The notes: a model not told the origin generated them from the letters alone. A stretch of 64,000 nucleotides of DNA from Spirulina subsalsa PCC 9445 (GCF_000314005.1 NZ_JH980292.1:5057894-5121893); one strand, 5' to 3'; shown: positions 17,298 to 26,752, counted from the stretch's first letter. Translations and numbers: made by a program.

Positions 17298-18872
17298 CTA
17301 GCCAGTGATCCCCGCTACAACAGATTTTTGATAGAGTTGAACAATTTGTTCAATGACGGTTTCTATGGTCAATCCGTCGGTGATGATTTCGATGGCATTG
17401 AGGGATTTACGGAGGGGGGAGGTCGGGCGGGTGCTATCAAGGCGATCGCGCTCGGCAATTTGGGCTTCTAATTCTTCTAGATTTCCCCCAGGGATCCCCT
17501 GTTCTTGCAGGTCTTGGAGACGGCGACGGGCGCGTTCTTGGACGGAGGCGGTGAGGAATATTTTCAGGTCGGCATCGGGGAATACTCGGGTGCCAATATC
17601 TCGCCCTTCGGCGACGATGCCCCCTTTGCGTCCCCAGCGTTGTTGCTGGGCGACTAGGTGCTGACGCACGGCGGGGACTTGGGAGACGAGGGACACTTGG
17701 GCGGTGACGCGGGGGGTGCGAATGGCTTGGGTGATGTCTTTGCCGTTGATGAGGACTCGTTGGTTGTGGTCTTCGGGGGAGTTAATAAATTGAATTTGGC
17801 TATGGGCAGTTAATTCTGCGATCGCCGCTTCATCGTCTAGGGAGATTCCGGCTTCTAGCACTTGCCAGGTTAGGGCGCGATACATGGCTCCGGTGTCGAG
17901 ATACAGCAAGCCTAAGCGTTGGGCGACACCTTTGGTTACGGTGGATTTTCCGGCTCCGGCGGGGCCGTCGATGGCAATAATGGGCTGGCGCTGACGCAGT
18001 ACGAGATTATCAATTAACCGGGTTTGACCGAGATAGGCGGCGATCGCTAATAATCCCTCATCTTCCACTTCTCCTAGGGGGGCGAGGGTTTCGGGATCCA
18101 CTAATTCGGCATACTGGACCGATAGGGCGGGTTCGCTGGCTAGTTCCTGATTTACCATGTCTAGGAGGCGATCACTATTGCGTTCCCCGGCCTCAAAGGC
18201 CTGTTTTGCCCGTTGTAAACTGCGGGACAAAACCACGGCTTGCTCTTTTTCTTGGGGCGTTAAATACTGATTGCGGGAACTATAGGCTAACCCAGATTCT
18301 TCCCGCACGGTTGGACAAGCTCGAATTTCCACAGCTAAACTTAAATCTTTGACTAAACGTTGAATAATGGCTACTTGTTGCGCATCTTTTTCGCCAAAAT
18401 AGGCGCGGTCCGGTTGCACCACATTAAGCAATTTTACAACAATAGTAGCCACTCCCTGAAAATGACCCGGCCGATAGGTTGCACAGAGTCCACTGAGGAG
18501 GGACGGGGGGGGTTGGATAACGCTGGTTTGTTCGAGGAGGGGGGTGGCTTTGCCGTTGTTGGTTGGGGAAGATGCGATCGCCAAATCTTCCGGACTCGGC
18601 GCAAACACCACATCCACCCCCAACTCTTCGCAGAGTTCACAATCAGTCCCTAACTGGCGAGGGTACTGTTGAAAATCCTCCCGTGGACCAAACTGAAGGG
18701 GATTGACAAAAATGCTCACGATTACTACTTCATTTTCCCGTCGAGCCTGTTCAATTAAGCGGCTGTGGCCCCGATGTAATGACCCCATCGTAGGCACTAA
18801 ACCCACCCTTTGCTGATGCCAAATCGGCGCTAAATAGGTTCGTAAGCCCGCCACTGTTTTAAACAGACGCAT
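17298..18872 (-). CDS. panC/cmk: Bifunctional pantothenate synthetase / cytidylate kinase
   Basis: The protein has 524 residues. PanC occupies about 1-280, with VGLVPTMGSLHRGHSRLIEQ, RPGHFQGVATIVVKLLN, DRAYFGEKDAQQ and SSRNQYLTPQEKEQA. Cmk occupies about 285-515, with P-loop IAIDGPAGAGKSTVTKG, YLDTGAMYRALTW, AEGRDIGTRVFPDADLKIFL and RDRLDSTRPTSPL. PanC joins pantoate and beta-alanine for coenzyme A synthesis; Cmk phosphorylates CMP and dCMP. The fusion is a characteristic cyanobacterial arrangement. Both catalytic parts look intact. Confidence 0.97.
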   Translation of the reverse strand: MRLFKTVAGLRTYLAPIWHQQRVGLVPTMGSLHRGHSRLIEQARRENEVVIVSIFVNPLQFGPREDFQQYPRQLGTDCELCEELGVDVVFAPSPEDLAIASSPTNNGKATPLLEQTSVIQPPPSLLSGLCATYRPGHFQGVATIVVKLLNVVQPDRAYFGEKDAQQVAIIQRLVKDLSLAVEIRACPTVREESGLAYSSRNQYLTPQEKEQAVVLSRSLQRAKQAFEAGERNSDRLLDMVNQELASEPALSVQYAELVDPETLAPLGEVEDEGLLAIAAYLGQTRLIDNLVLRQRQPIIAIDGPAGAGKSTVTKGVAQRLGLLYLDTGAMYRALTWQVLEAGISLDDEAAIAELTAHSQIQFINSPEDHNQRVLINGKDITQAIRTPRVTAQVSLVSQVPAVRQHLVAQQQRWGRKGGIVAEGRDIGTRVFPDADLKIFLTASVQERARRRLQDLQEQGIPGGNLEELEAQIAERDRLDSTRPTSPLRKSLNAIEIITDGLTIETVIEQIVQLYQKSVVAGITG

Positions 18873-19106
18873 TTTGACCCCCTTGCTCTTTCAGTTAGAT
18901 TCTACCCAACTTCCCCCAGATCCGTCACAGAAAAGAGAGCATTCAAGGCTTAACCCTCAATGCTCATCCCAACGTTAAAATTCCAAGTGTTCATCTAGTG
19001 TAGCAAGAAGCTTGTATTTTGCAAGAAAACAGGAAAAAACAGCCAAAATAGAGAAAATGCCCCCTCTAGCCTATCCTAGGTTGGTCTGACTTTTTTGGGA
19101 CATTTA

Positions 19107-19139
19107 CCCCCTATACTAGGGGGAATTGATCAATTCCCC
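19107..19139 (+). promoter_or_regulatory. Two overlapping, mutually exclusive hairpins
   Basis: CCCCCTA (19107-19113) pairs with TAGGGGG (19117-19123) around TAC. The perfect palindrome GGGGAATTGATCAATTCCCC (19120-19139) reuses the same G-run, so only one can form. They lie 60-95 bp before the DUF29-like gene in a 329-bp gap (18873-19201) that otherwise shows no gene. A switch or operator role is a guess. Confidence 0.4.
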
Positions 19140-19201
19140 TGACCAAAACCGATTCAGTACGGCTACAATTGTAGTGCTTTTCGGGAGGATGACCGCTAAT
19201 C

Positions 19202-19420
19202 ATGAGCCGAATAAACTTAGAAAACCTGTATAAACTTGATGACTTAGAATGGTTAGAAAAAACCATTACTTTATTAAAAAAGCAGCAATTCAATCAACTA
19301 GATATAGAACATTTTTTTGTCCAGATCAAAACCCAACAGACCCTAAACTTGCCCCCAGAATGTCCCTACCGTCTAGAGCAACTGCTCGATATTCATTGGT
19401 TGCCCCCGCAAAAAGACTAG
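19202..19420 (+). CDS. Short DUF29-like protein
   Basis: The protein has 72 residues. NLYKLDDLEWLEKTITLLKK followed by QQFNQLDIEHFFVQIK resembles the first half of the cyanobacterial DUF29 family (LY-x-x-D-x-x-x-WLE-x-T-x-x-LL-x-x-x-x-F-x-x-L-D-x-EH). DUF29 proteins are usually about 140-150 residues, so this is a short member or a truncated one that has kept a stop codon. The frame is open and a GGGAGG lies 13 nt upstream of the ATG. Function is unknown. Confidence 0.6.
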   Translation: MSRINLENLYKLDDLEWLEKTITLLKKQQFNQLDIEHFFVQIKTQQTLNLPPECPYRLEQLLDIHWLPPQKD

Positions 19421-19691
19421 GATATTTAGGGATTCCGATGTTCAATCCCAGAGCAGAGCGCAGGACTTATTCCCCCCCAAACCATGATCAATAAAGAGGG
19501 TTCCGTTTTCGGAAGAAAAGGTTAGAATAACAGATACCCCCCAAAGCATCCCCTTCTCCTATGCGGGAACATTGAATTGAAGTCCCTTAAATTAACCTCC
19601 CAGTCTGGTCTATTAGAGGTGCCGGGGAACATTCGATTAGGTCATAGCCATTACGTTATCGCCATTAGGTCACAGAGACAGTGAGAACAAT

Positions 19692-21323
19692 ATGAGTAGG
19701 TTTGGCAAGTCAATTTACTGGGAACTTGTATCACCGTTAACCGTAGAAGATATTCAAGCGCAACGGTGGGGAATCCTCAAGCGCCTACAAAAAGTCTCCG
19801 ATGATGTAGATTTACAAATGCTAGACATTCAAGGAGGACTCGCTCAACCCACTATTGTCCGGTTTGAAGGTTCTCCTCAAGGATACCAACGCATCCGTAC
19901 CCTCGTAAAAACCATGCAACTGACGGACCTAGTGGGAGTGATGGTCAAAGAAGTACGGGAAAGACAGCACAATCAGCATAATATCGCGGAAACTAGCCAA
20001 ATTTCTCAAATCCAGCCCAGGAGTCCGGGAGCAGGTTGGAGAACTGTAGCGGTTGATTCCATTGACCTAGAAGAACTGCAACGGGAGATATATAATCATC
20101 TCAATGACTGTGTACAGAAACAAGATCCGGCAGATGTTTTAGAACGGTTTCGTTGTTTATTTATTGATAGTGGCGAATATTCCGATTTGAAGATTAGAGC
20201 CACATTAGAGAAAATTGTTAATGCAAAATCGGCAGAAAATGAGTATCATTTGTTCCTGAATCACTGCTGTTATTTACTCATTGACTATTGGCAATTAGAC
20301 AGTAAACAACGCCATGCGATTCCAGAACTCATTGCCCTCTTTGAAGAAATTCCGCCTCCGGGTATGAGGCAAACTCGCTCCGTGCGAAGGTTGCGGCAAC
20401 TTGCAGAAATGTTTGTTGAAACCCATCAGTATAAAATGCTGCAACGATTAGCGCGGGTGATTTGTCCGGTGAAGGATAGTGAAGATCCTAATCGTCAACT
20501 GGTGAAGGTTTTACTTTATCGTTACACCTACTTATTCCGCCACTATTTGTTAGATGAAGAGAGTACCTATGAGCAACAACAAACGATTAAGTTAATTCAA
20601 TCTCGTCTACAAAATCGTTTTGAGTTTCGTTTAAATCGGTTTGTTACCTATCAAGTGACTTTAGCCGAAATTGCGAAGGCGCGCCAACTCTCCCAAGGGG
20701 CTGGGCGAATCCTACGACGGGAGAAGAATCCAACGTTTTTGAGCGATCGCGAATTAGCCATTGCTTTACGTCTCTTTTTTGGCAAGGTACAGGGGAACTA
20801 TACCTATCAGCAGTTAGCCGAACGTTTTAGTAGCCATATCCCTGAAATCTCGTCCTATCAAGAGTTTAAGGATAAATTACTCGCCTATTTAGTTTCTAAT
20901 TTAGATTCAGATTTTGCCTTACATCAGTTGAATCCTCAACTCAAGAAATGCCTTAATGAGACATTAACTCATTACAACCATCAGAAAATGAGCAACTCCT
21001 TGATTTTGAGAACTTCTACAAAGTTGCTCAGTTTTTTAGTGGTAGAAAATGCCCAAAATGTCCATCATTATCTTTTCATAGATTTAGTCACCCATTTAGG
21101 AGCAGCCTCGACCCTTGGGTTGCTGTTAAAAATTGTCTTACTTTGTCCTCCGGTTTTAGGGGAATTAGAAAAGCGTTTTGCGATTCTTTTTAATCATTAT
21201 GAGGAATTTCCCCAGTCGGATGTAGTCTGGTTTATTAAAGTATTGGAAACCTTCCGCGTTGCCCATAGTATTCAATTTGGGACGGCGGATTTATCGCCTT
21301 TGTATAAGTTAGTCAAGCGCTAA
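19692..21323 (+). CDS. Conserved cyanobacterial protein of unknown function
   Basis: The protein has 543 residues and no signal peptide or clear membrane segment. Residues 1-95 (FGKSIYWELVSPLTVEDIQA, TIVRFEGSPQGYQRIRTLVK) form a small alpha/beta module. A Gln/Asn-rich linker at about 96-130 follows. From about 135 to the end the protein is predicted almost wholly helical, with ERFRCLFIDSGEYSDLKIRA, NHCCYLLIDYWQLDSKQRHA and VKVLLYRYTYLFRHYLLDEE. I do not recognise a named domain; a helical-repeat scaffold is possible. Its end overlaps the convergent J-domain gene by 4 bp. It is preceded by a 271-bp gap without a gene. Confidence 0.75.
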   Translation: MSRFGKSIYWELVSPLTVEDIQAQRWGILKRLQKVSDDVDLQMLDIQGGLAQPTIVRFEGSPQGYQRIRTLVKTMQLTDLVGVMVKEVRERQHNQHNIAETSQISQIQPRSPGAGWRTVAVDSIDLEELQREIYNHLNDCVQKQDPADVLERFRCLFIDSGEYSDLKIRATLEKIVNAKSAENEYHLFLNHCCYLLIDYWQLDSKQRHAIPELIALFEEIPPPGMRQTRSVRRLRQLAEMFVETHQYKMLQRLARVICPVKDSEDPNRQLVKVLLYRYTYLFRHYLLDEESTYEQQQTIKLIQSRLQNRFEFRLNRFVTYQVTLAEIAKARQLSQGAGRILRREKNPTFLSDRELAIALRLFFGKVQGNYTYQQLAERFSSHIPEISSYQEFKDKLLAYLVSNLDSDFALHQLNPQLKKCLNETLTHYNHQKMSNSLILRTSTKLLSFLVVENAQNVHHYLFIDLVTHLGAASTLGLLLKIVLLCPPVLGELEKRFAILFNHYEEFPQSDVVWFIKVLETFRVAHSIQFGTADLSPLYKLVKR

Positions 21324-21892
21324 ACCAACTGTCCTAAACGCCGAAATTCCTCGGCAATTTCCGCCACCAACGCTCGATTGTGGGGATCCGTGCGCAGGGC
21401 TTTTTTGAGGTAGATTTTGCCTTTAGCCAGTTGACCTTGGCGAATCAGTTGCCGTCCCCAAGCTTGATAGGCAATGGCCTGCCATTGTCTCACCTCCGCA
21501 TCTTGAGGTAAACGGAGCGTTAATCCTTCAACTAAAGCGATCGCACGAGCAAAACGGCGCTTCTTCAATAAATCCTGTAAACGCTGGTAAGCCTCCCGTT
21601 TGAGTTTCTGCTCTGCGGGGGAGAGGGGGGAAACCGGGGGAGGAGAGGGGGGAGGGGGAGGAGGGGAAGTCACAACAACCGGAGAACGAGGAGGTTGAGG
21701 TTCTAGAGTCGCCTTGACCAAAAACTGATAAGCCTCATTGAGACGGATAAAAGCCTCTTGGGCTGCCAGTTGATTCTGTGGGTTCACATCGGGATGATAA
21801 CGCCTCGCTAACCGCCGATAGGAGGCCTTAATCGCCTTCAGATCCGCCCCCCGTTTTAGTCCCAATAGGGAATAACACTCCTCCAAATTCAT
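21320..21892 (-). CDS. J-domain protein with C-terminal TPR-like helices
   Basis: The protein has 190 residues. Residues 3-62 are a J domain: CYSLLGLKRGADLKAIKASY then RRLARRYHPDVNPQ with the HPD triad intact. A Pro-rich linker at about 70-92 follows. The C-terminal half (VEGLTLRLPQDAEVRQWQAI, GQLAKGKIYLKKALRTDPHN) looks like two TPR units. It should stimulate an Hsp70 (DnaK) through the J domain, with the TPR part choosing a client. It has no Gly/Phe or zinc-finger region, so it is a type III J protein. It converges on the 19692-21323 gene. Confidence 0.88.
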   Translation of the reverse strand: MNLEECYSLLGLKRGADLKAIKASYRRLARRYHPDVNPQNQLAAQEAFIRLNEAYQFLVKATLEPQPPRSPVVVTSPPPPPPSPPPVSPLSPAEQKLKREAYQRLQDLLKKRRFARAIALVEGLTLRLPQDAEVRQWQAIAYQAWGRQLIRQGQLAKGKIYLKKALRTDPHNRALVAEIAEEFRRLGQLV

Positions 21893-21941
21893 GTTTTTTG
21901 CCTGACCCCTAATGCCCCCTGACCCCTATTATGAGTGTGAC

Positions 21942-22073
21942 TTAATCCTCATGATCCTCAAAGGGATCACTCAATTCCGCCGAAGGCGCACCAAAGGACA
22001 TATAAATCGAGTATCCCGTCACCGCTAAGACTAAAGCCGCCAAGCCAATTACAAAAATTGTTGCCGTTTCCAT
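21942..22073 (-). CDS. psbN: PsbN, photosystem II assembly factor
   Basis: This 43-residue gene starts at ATG 22073 and ends at TAA 21942. The product begins METATIFVIGLAALVLAVTG, a single membrane helix, and continues YSIYMSFGAPSAELSDPFED. This matches PsbN throughout. PsbN is needed for early photosystem II assembly. It is divergent from psbH across 292 bp, as often seen in cyanobacteria, where the pair normally lies close to psbB and psbT in plastids. The spacer 22074-22365 probably holds both promoters; I see no further gene there. Confidence 0.96.
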   Translation of the reverse strand: METATIFVIGLAALVLAVTGYSIYMSFGAPSAELSDPFEDHED

Positions 22074-22365
22074 AGAGTTTGATTAAGAATGATTGCTTAA
22101 TAGCCTTATACTATCATGTAGTACAGTCCTTGGAAGCCCTGTCCGCCTCCAATATCAATCCCCTGAAAAGGGTCGGATTGTGATATCATCCTTCAAATAG
22201 AAACTCTGAAGTTCAAACAGGTTGCGACATTCAACCTGTGGGTTAAGACAGGTAAGGCAACACCGAACCCTCTCACCTTAGCCCATAAATCCCTCTATCT
22301 CAAGGTTAGGGAATATGTCAAGAAAAATTAACAAAAACTCACTTACATTCACAATTTGGTGACTT

Positions 22366-22569
22366 ATGGCACAGCGTACTTGGTTAGGCGATAGACTCAA
22401 ACCCTTGAATTCTGAATACGGCAAAGTTGCACCCGGTTGGGGAACTACCCCAGTGATGGGCGTTTTTATGCTACTCTTTTTTGTTTTCCTCTTGATTATC
22501 CTGCAAATCTACAACGCTGATTTGTTACTGGAGAACGTAGACGTAGACTGGACTAGCTTCGGTCGGTAG
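22366..22569 (+). CDS. psbH: Photosystem II 10-kDa phosphoprotein homologue PsbH
   Basis: The protein has 67 residues: [20 protein letters not shown] then [20 protein letters not shown] and a short lumenal tail. It is the cyanobacterial-length form without the plastid phosphorylated extension. PsbH is a single-pass subunit near CP47 that stabilises QA/QB electron transfer and bicarbonate binding. It is followed by a strong intrinsic terminator and faces psbN. Confidence 0.97.
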   Translation: MAQRTWLGDRLKPLNSEYGKVAPGWGTTPVMGVFMLLFFVFLLIILQIYNADLLLENVDVDWTSFGR

Positions 22570-22624
22570 GCTCAATTTTACCCACTTCTTAGTGATTTGG
22601 ATTAAGATTTCGAGTCAATCATAT

Positions 22625-22646
22625 CCCCGCTTGTCGGGGTTTTTTT
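22625..22646 (+). terminator. Intrinsic terminator of psbH
   Basis: CCCCG (22625-22629), loop CTTGT, CGGGG (22635-22639), then seven T (22640-22646). It is about 55 bp after the psbH stop and 34 bp before tatA. Confidence 0.85.
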
Positions 22647-22679
22647 GTAGAGACAAAAACCCTTAACCCGGAGCAAATT

Positions 22680-22955
22680 ATGAATATTTTTGGCATTGGA
22701 CTACCCGAAATGGCTTTAATTTTTGTGGTAGCGTTGTTAATTTTTGGGCCTAAAAAGCTCCCTGAAATTGGGCGAAGTTTAGGGAAAGCCTTGCGCAGTT
22801 TTCAAGAGGCCTCTAATGAGTTTCAAAAAGAGATTAAACGAGAAGCCGAACAAACGGAAACATCAGTTAAAATGCAGGCACAGCTTGAGCCTGAAGCGAA
22901 AAAAACACCTCAGCCTAGCTCAGAAACGGAAACGGAAAAAGCGTCAGAGAGTTAA
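22680..22955 (+). CDS. tatA: Twin-arginine translocase subunit TatA/E
   Basis: The protein has 91 residues. The N-terminal membrane helix ([20 protein letters not shown]) is followed by the [20 protein letters not shown] amphipathic helix and an acidic, Glu/Thr-rich tail. These are the hallmark features of TatA/E. It forms the pore-like oligomer of the Tat pathway in thylakoid and plasma membranes. The companion tatC lies about 6 kb away on the other strand; no tatB is seen, which is normal for cyanobacteria. Confidence 0.94.
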   Translation: MNIFGIGLPEMALIFVVALLIFGPKKLPEIGRSLGKALRSFQEASNEFQKEIKREAEQTETSVKMQAQLEPEAKKTPQPSSETETEKASES

Positions 22956-23009
22956 AGGGCTAATGAGCCAAATCTCCTCACTACATTGGGGAGATTGCCC
23001 TAGATACAC

Positions 23010-23741
23010 TTAAGCTTCAGCACTCTTTTCTCCAGAAGGGACTTCAAAACGATAACCAAAACCGCGAATGGTCTTAATAAAACTAGGATCTGAGGAGTTG
23101 GTTTCAATTTTCTTGCGAATTTGCCCAATATGAACATCCACCACTCGATTATCCCCAACCATTTGGTCATATTCCCAAACGTCATTAATCAAAGTCGTCC
23201 GTTTTAAGGCTTGACCGGGATGAGTGGCGAGATAATAGAGCAGATCAAACTCTAAGGCCGTAAAAGACACCAAGTTATCATGAACTCGGACTTCTCGACG
23301 TTCCGGGTCAATGGATAAGTGACCAAAAACGAGAGGTTGTTTCGTGGACACTTGTTTAACATCCCGTTTACGCTTTAACAGCGCGGCCACTCGTAATTCC
23401 AATTCCAGCAGATCAAACGGTTTGGTTTGATAATCGTCGGCACCCTGACCATAGCCGATCACCTTATCATCAGGATCCGTGCGACTGGTGAGCATCATGA
23501 CTAGCACCCCAGTCTGTTCTTGCATCGTCTTACAAAGATCATAGCCCAAGGCATCGGGCAAATTGACATCAAGAATCACAAGATCCGGGTTAAATTTTTG
23601 GAAAACCTCCAGAGCAGACTTTCCATCCGCCGCAGCCTCCATCTGATAGTTTTTTTGGCTGAGGAAACGGAAGATTAGATTACGGACTGCCGGGTCATCG
23701 TCCACAACCAGAATCTTGACAGATTCATTAGCCATAGCCAT
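23010..23741 (-). CDS. OmpR/PhoB-family response regulator
   Basis: The protein has 243 residues. The receiver domain (8-122) has the acidic pocket DDD (14-16), phosphoacceptor Asp58 in LVILDVNLPD, Thr85 and Lys107 (DYQTKPF). The winged-helix domain (about 137-235) has FTALEFDLLYYLATHPGQAL and NRVVDVHIGQIRKKIE with IKTIRGFGYRFE. It is a transcription factor controlled by a histidine kinase that is not adjacent. It differs from the RpaA and RpaB sequences I recall, so I give no symbol. A second ATG at 23735 is an alternative start. Confidence 0.9.
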   Translation of the reverse strand: MAMANESVKILVVDDDPAVRNLIFRFLSQKNYQMEAAADGKSALEVFQKFNPDLVILDVNLPDALGYDLCKTMQEQTGVLVMMLTSRTDPDDKVIGYGQGADDYQTKPFDLLELELRVAALLKRKRDVKQVSTKQPLVFGHLSIDPERREVRVHDNLVSFTALEFDLLYYLATHPGQALKRTTLINDVWEYDQMVGDNRVVDVHIGQIRKKIETNSSDPSFIKTIRGFGYRFEVPSGEKSAEA

Positions 23742-24185
23742 TGTTCTTTCTCGGTAAAAGTTAGGAAACTTAACAATTTAAAGCCAGAATAGTTGATCCA
23801 AGGGGTTTAAACAGCATTCTAGACAAAAATGGCGAGAGAATCTGTCGAATTCCACAAAGATTGACATTTCCAACCATACAAATGCTCATCAACGATAACA
23901 ACGAGGGACTAGATTGGTCAATCTACACACTAATCCATCAGCAGCTATGGTTTAGAGTGTAGGCGATCGCGCTCTTGGCACATTTGGTCAAGAGAGGTCA
24001 AAATAAACTAAAGACCGACCTAGCGGATCTGTTACAGAGCGCAAGGTTCAAGCTACACTAACAACGAAAGGGTCAGTTAGAGCTATTGGTTCTAAAGGAC
24101 GGCCTTTACTGCTGTAGTCAATTGTCTATTAGTTTACAGTTTGCAGCAACCACAGGCAAAAACGGGACAATCGCGGAGGTTCAAC
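23742..24185. other. Divergent intergenic region without a recognised gene
   Basis: This is the 444-bp gap between the OmpR-type regulator (minus) and the CPP1-like gene (plus). It contains one HIP1 octamer near 23963 and AT-rich stretches next to both starts, so it probably carries two promoters. I see no ORF with coding character, no tRNA and no strong hairpin. Confidence 0.5.
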
Positions 24186-24812
24186 ATGAGTGAGCAAAAT
24201 CCCTACGAAACGCTTGGGGTGACAGAAGATGCTTCTTTTGAAGAAATACAAAATGCTAAAAGTCGTCTCAGCCAGGAACATCAGAATGATACCAAATTGG
24301 TAGAGACGATTGAGGCAGCCTATGATTCGATCATCATGGAACGGTTGAGAATGCGGCAAGAAGGGAAAATTAAGGTTCCTGATCGCATTCGGTTTCCTGA
24401 ACGATCCATCGAGGTTCCCCCGGCCGTCACCCCCTTGAATCCAAAAGCCTCAACCGGGTGGCTACAGAATTTTCTGGACAATCCATCTCGTTCAGATATT
24501 CTCTGGGCAACGGGTGTCTTTGGCGGTTTAGCCATTCTCACCCTGTTATCCCAAAGTAACGGATCGTCTTTTTTACCGTTGGCGTTGGCATTGGGGTTCT
24601 GTGCCAACCTCTATTTCCTCAATCGCAAGGAAAACCGCCTAGGACGTGCCTTTTTAATGAGTTTTGTCGGATTAATCCTCGGACTGCTTTTAGGGGGAGT
24701 ATTGTCCCAATTCCTTGGCACTCCTGTAGGAAATGGAGGGATTCGCCCAGCCGAATTTGCAGAATTAGTCACTTTTGTCTTTTTCTGGCTGATCAGTTGC
24801 TTTCTGCGCTGA
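24186..24812 (+). CDS. CPP1-like membrane J-like protein (DUF3353 family)
   Basis: The protein has 208 residues from ATG 24186, with CGGAGG 6 nt upstream. The frame is open from 24141, but the extra 15 residues lack a start signal. Residues 1-60 resemble a J domain without HPD (NPYETLGVTEDASFEEIQNA). Three to four membrane helices follow from about 105 onward (SDILWATGVFGGLAILTLLS, FLMSFVGLILGLLLGG, FAELVTFVFFWLISCFLR). This is the layout of cyanobacterial/plastid CPP1 (chaperone-like protein of protochlorophyllide oxidoreductase), which stabilises POR at membranes. That role in this organism is an inference from the family. Confidence 0.85.
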   Translation: MSEQNPYETLGVTEDASFEEIQNAKSRLSQEHQNDTKLVETIEAAYDSIIMERLRMRQEGKIKVPDRIRFPERSIEVPPAVTPLNPKASTGWLQNFLDNPSRSDILWATGVFGGLAILTLLSQSNGSSFLPLALALGFCANLYFLNRKENRLGRAFLMSFVGLILGLLLGGVLSQFLGTPVGNGGIRPAEFAELVTFVFFWLISCFLR

Positions 24813-24852
24813 CGGATGGGTTTACCCCAATAGGTTCAAAAGTTCTTACTAC

Positions 24853-24945
24853 AGAAACCCGGTTTTCTTTTGAGATTCGTCATCAGTTAACAGTGAATCC
24901 TTTTTTCTCCTGATGGCTAATCACACCTAAGAAACCGGGTTTCTT
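24853..24945. terminator. Nested inverted repeat between convergent genes
   Basis: AGAAACCCGG (24853-24862) pairs with CCGGGTTTCT (24935-24944), and an inner CATCAG/CTGATG pair nests between them. The right arm is itself a palindrome, AAGAAACC-G-GGTTTCTT (24929-24945). A related AGAAAC-GGG-GTTTCT occurs near 42557. It lies between the CPP1-like gene and the convergent phosphorylase gene, so a two-way terminator is likely. Confidence 0.6.
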
Positions 24946-24977
24946 TCCGTTGCCAGAATGATTAGGGGGTGGGGAAA

Positions 24978-26735
24978 TTAATTATCGATTAAATTTGTCA
25001 CCCAGGCGGACTGATAGGGATTTAAGACCAACTGATCATAGATGTCTGTGATCACGATGCCGCTAATTAAATCTACCCAAGGATCCGTCGCGACGAGATT
25101 CAGATCCGTTAAGCGCAATTTTTGGGGGCGATCGCTTAAATTGTGAATAGAAAAAATACTCTGATCCCGTGCCATACTCTGCCGCCAAAACACAAACAAA
25201 GCCTTATTCAAGGGGTGCAGGGTGTATTGAGTCGCGTTGGGGTGAAACGCAGGCTGACGGCGACGAATGCGAATTAGACGGGAGAGTTCCGCTAAAACCC
25301 TAGCGTGGGGACTCTGTTCATCCTGTAACTGTTTTTCCAGTTCCACCCCTGACCAACGATAACGATTAATAGCGCGATTTTGTCCCGTGGCTTCTACCCC
25401 AGCCTCATGATTGTGGGTGGCTAACAAACTATGCAGATAAAAGGCCGGAATTCCCTCTAACGACATCATAATGGTTTGACAACAGATGAACCGTTCAATC
25501 TGCCATTGATCTACCCCTTTAACGGTTCCTTGGAGCGCATCAAACAGAGAAATATTTAACTCATAGGGACTGGCTGAACCATCGGGTTTTTGCCGATAAC
25601 TAATCTTGCCGCCAAAGCGTTGAACTGTTTGTAATAAGCTCTGATACTCCTCGTCATTTAACAAACCCTCCGCCGGACGTAAACCAATCCCATCATGGGA
25701 GGCCGTGAAGTTTAAATAAGCACAGCCCAAAGGAGCGGGAGGCATACTCATCATCCAAGTTTTCAGGTGATCAGAACGACCTTGGAGTAAGGCATTGAGC
25801 AACAAGGGGGGTAAACTGAAGTTATAGATTAAATGGGCTTCATTTCGATTGCCAAAGTAACTTAAGTTTTCTCGATTAGGAACGTTAGTTTCCGTAATTA
25901 AAGAAACTTCCGGATCAATCATTTGTAAGACTTCTCGCAACAATCGAATGACCGAATGAGTTTGGGGTAAATGAATGCAGGGTGTGCCGATTTCTTTCCA
26001 CAAAAACCCCACGGCATCTAAGCGAACATAACGCGCCCCCATTGTAACATAAAAAGCGAGAATTTTGATGAATTCTAACAAAACATCAAAATTGCTAAAA
26101 TCTAGATCAATTTGGTCTGGGCTAAAGGTTGCCCAGACGTACTGTTTACCGTTTTTGGTGTCATAAGGGACTAAAACAGGGGTATTGCGAGGGCGTACAA
26201 CTTGGGATAAATCTTCGGTAGGGTCAACGGTAATAAAGTAATCACAGCCGGGTTTTTCCCCTTGCTTAAATTGTTCAAACCAAGGGCTTTGACTAGAGAC
26301 ATGATTTAAGACTAAATCGGTCATTAAATCATAATCTTGGGCAATGGTTTGAATTTCAGCCCAAGTGCCTAGGTTAGGGTTAACGGCTAAATAGTCAATA
26401 ACGGCAAAACCATCATCGGAACTGTAGGGAAAAAAGGGCAGAATATGAACCCCGGTAATGGTATCTTTTAGGTGTTGATCTAGAAAGCGTTTCAGGGTGA
26501 CTAAGGGTTTTTCCTGACCTTGGGGATTGTAGATACTATCCCCATAGGTAATGACTAATATATTGTCCTGACTCCACTTATAGAGATTTTCCTGACTGTT
26601 TTGGGTGAGATGAGGTTCAATAATGGTGAAGATTTGACCAAGTAATGATTCAGATTGAGCGGTGGGATAAAGGGTTTCCAGTAAGGGGGTTAAACGTTGA
26701 GTTAGGGTGAGAAAATCGGGGGATGGATTAAGCAT
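24978..26735 (-). CDS. GH13_18 sugar phosphorylase (sucrose/glucosylglycerate phosphorylase type)
   Basis: The protein has 585 residues. The TIM-barrel motifs are present: HILPFFPYSSDDGFAVIDYL, DLVLNHVSSQSPWF, YVRLDAVGFLWK with the nucleophile Asp240, LITETNVPNREN with acid/base Glu282, and TASHDGIGLRP with the transition-state Asp348. SSDDGFAVIDY resembles the glucosylglycerate/glucosylglycerol phosphorylase branch more than classical sucrose phosphorylase. The enzyme would phosphorolyse a glucoside to glucose 1-phosphate in the cytosol, and could recycle compatible solutes. It lies 17 bp after a methyltransferase gene, so the two are probably one operon. The exact substrate is unknown. Confidence 0.85.
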   Translation of the reverse strand: MLNPSPDFLTLTQRLTPLLETLYPTAQSESLLGQIFTIIEPHLTQNSQENLYKWSQDNILVITYGDSIYNPQGQEKPLVTLKRFLDQHLKDTITGVHILPFFPYSSDDGFAVIDYLAVNPNLGTWAEIQTIAQDYDLMTDLVLNHVSSQSPWFEQFKQGEKPGCDYFITVDPTEDLSQVVRPRNTPVLVPYDTKNGKQYVWATFSPDQIDLDFSNFDVLLEFIKILAFYVTMGARYVRLDAVGFLWKEIGTPCIHLPQTHSVIRLLREVLQMIDPEVSLITETNVPNRENLSYFGNRNEAHLIYNFSLPPLLLNALLQGRSDHLKTWMMSMPPAPLGCAYLNFTASHDGIGLRPAEGLLNDEEYQSLLQTVQRFGGKISYRQKPDGSASPYELNISLFDALQGTVKGVDQWQIERFICCQTIMMSLEGIPAFYLHSLLATHNHEAGVEATGQNRAINRYRWSGVELEKQLQDEQSPHARVLAELSRLIRIRRRQPAFHPNATQYTLHPLNKALFVFWRQSMARDQSIFSIHNLSDRPQKLRLTDLNLVATDPWVDLISGIVITDIYDQLVLNPYQSAWVTNLIDN

Positions 26736-26752
26736 AGATTAGGGGGTAAAGA

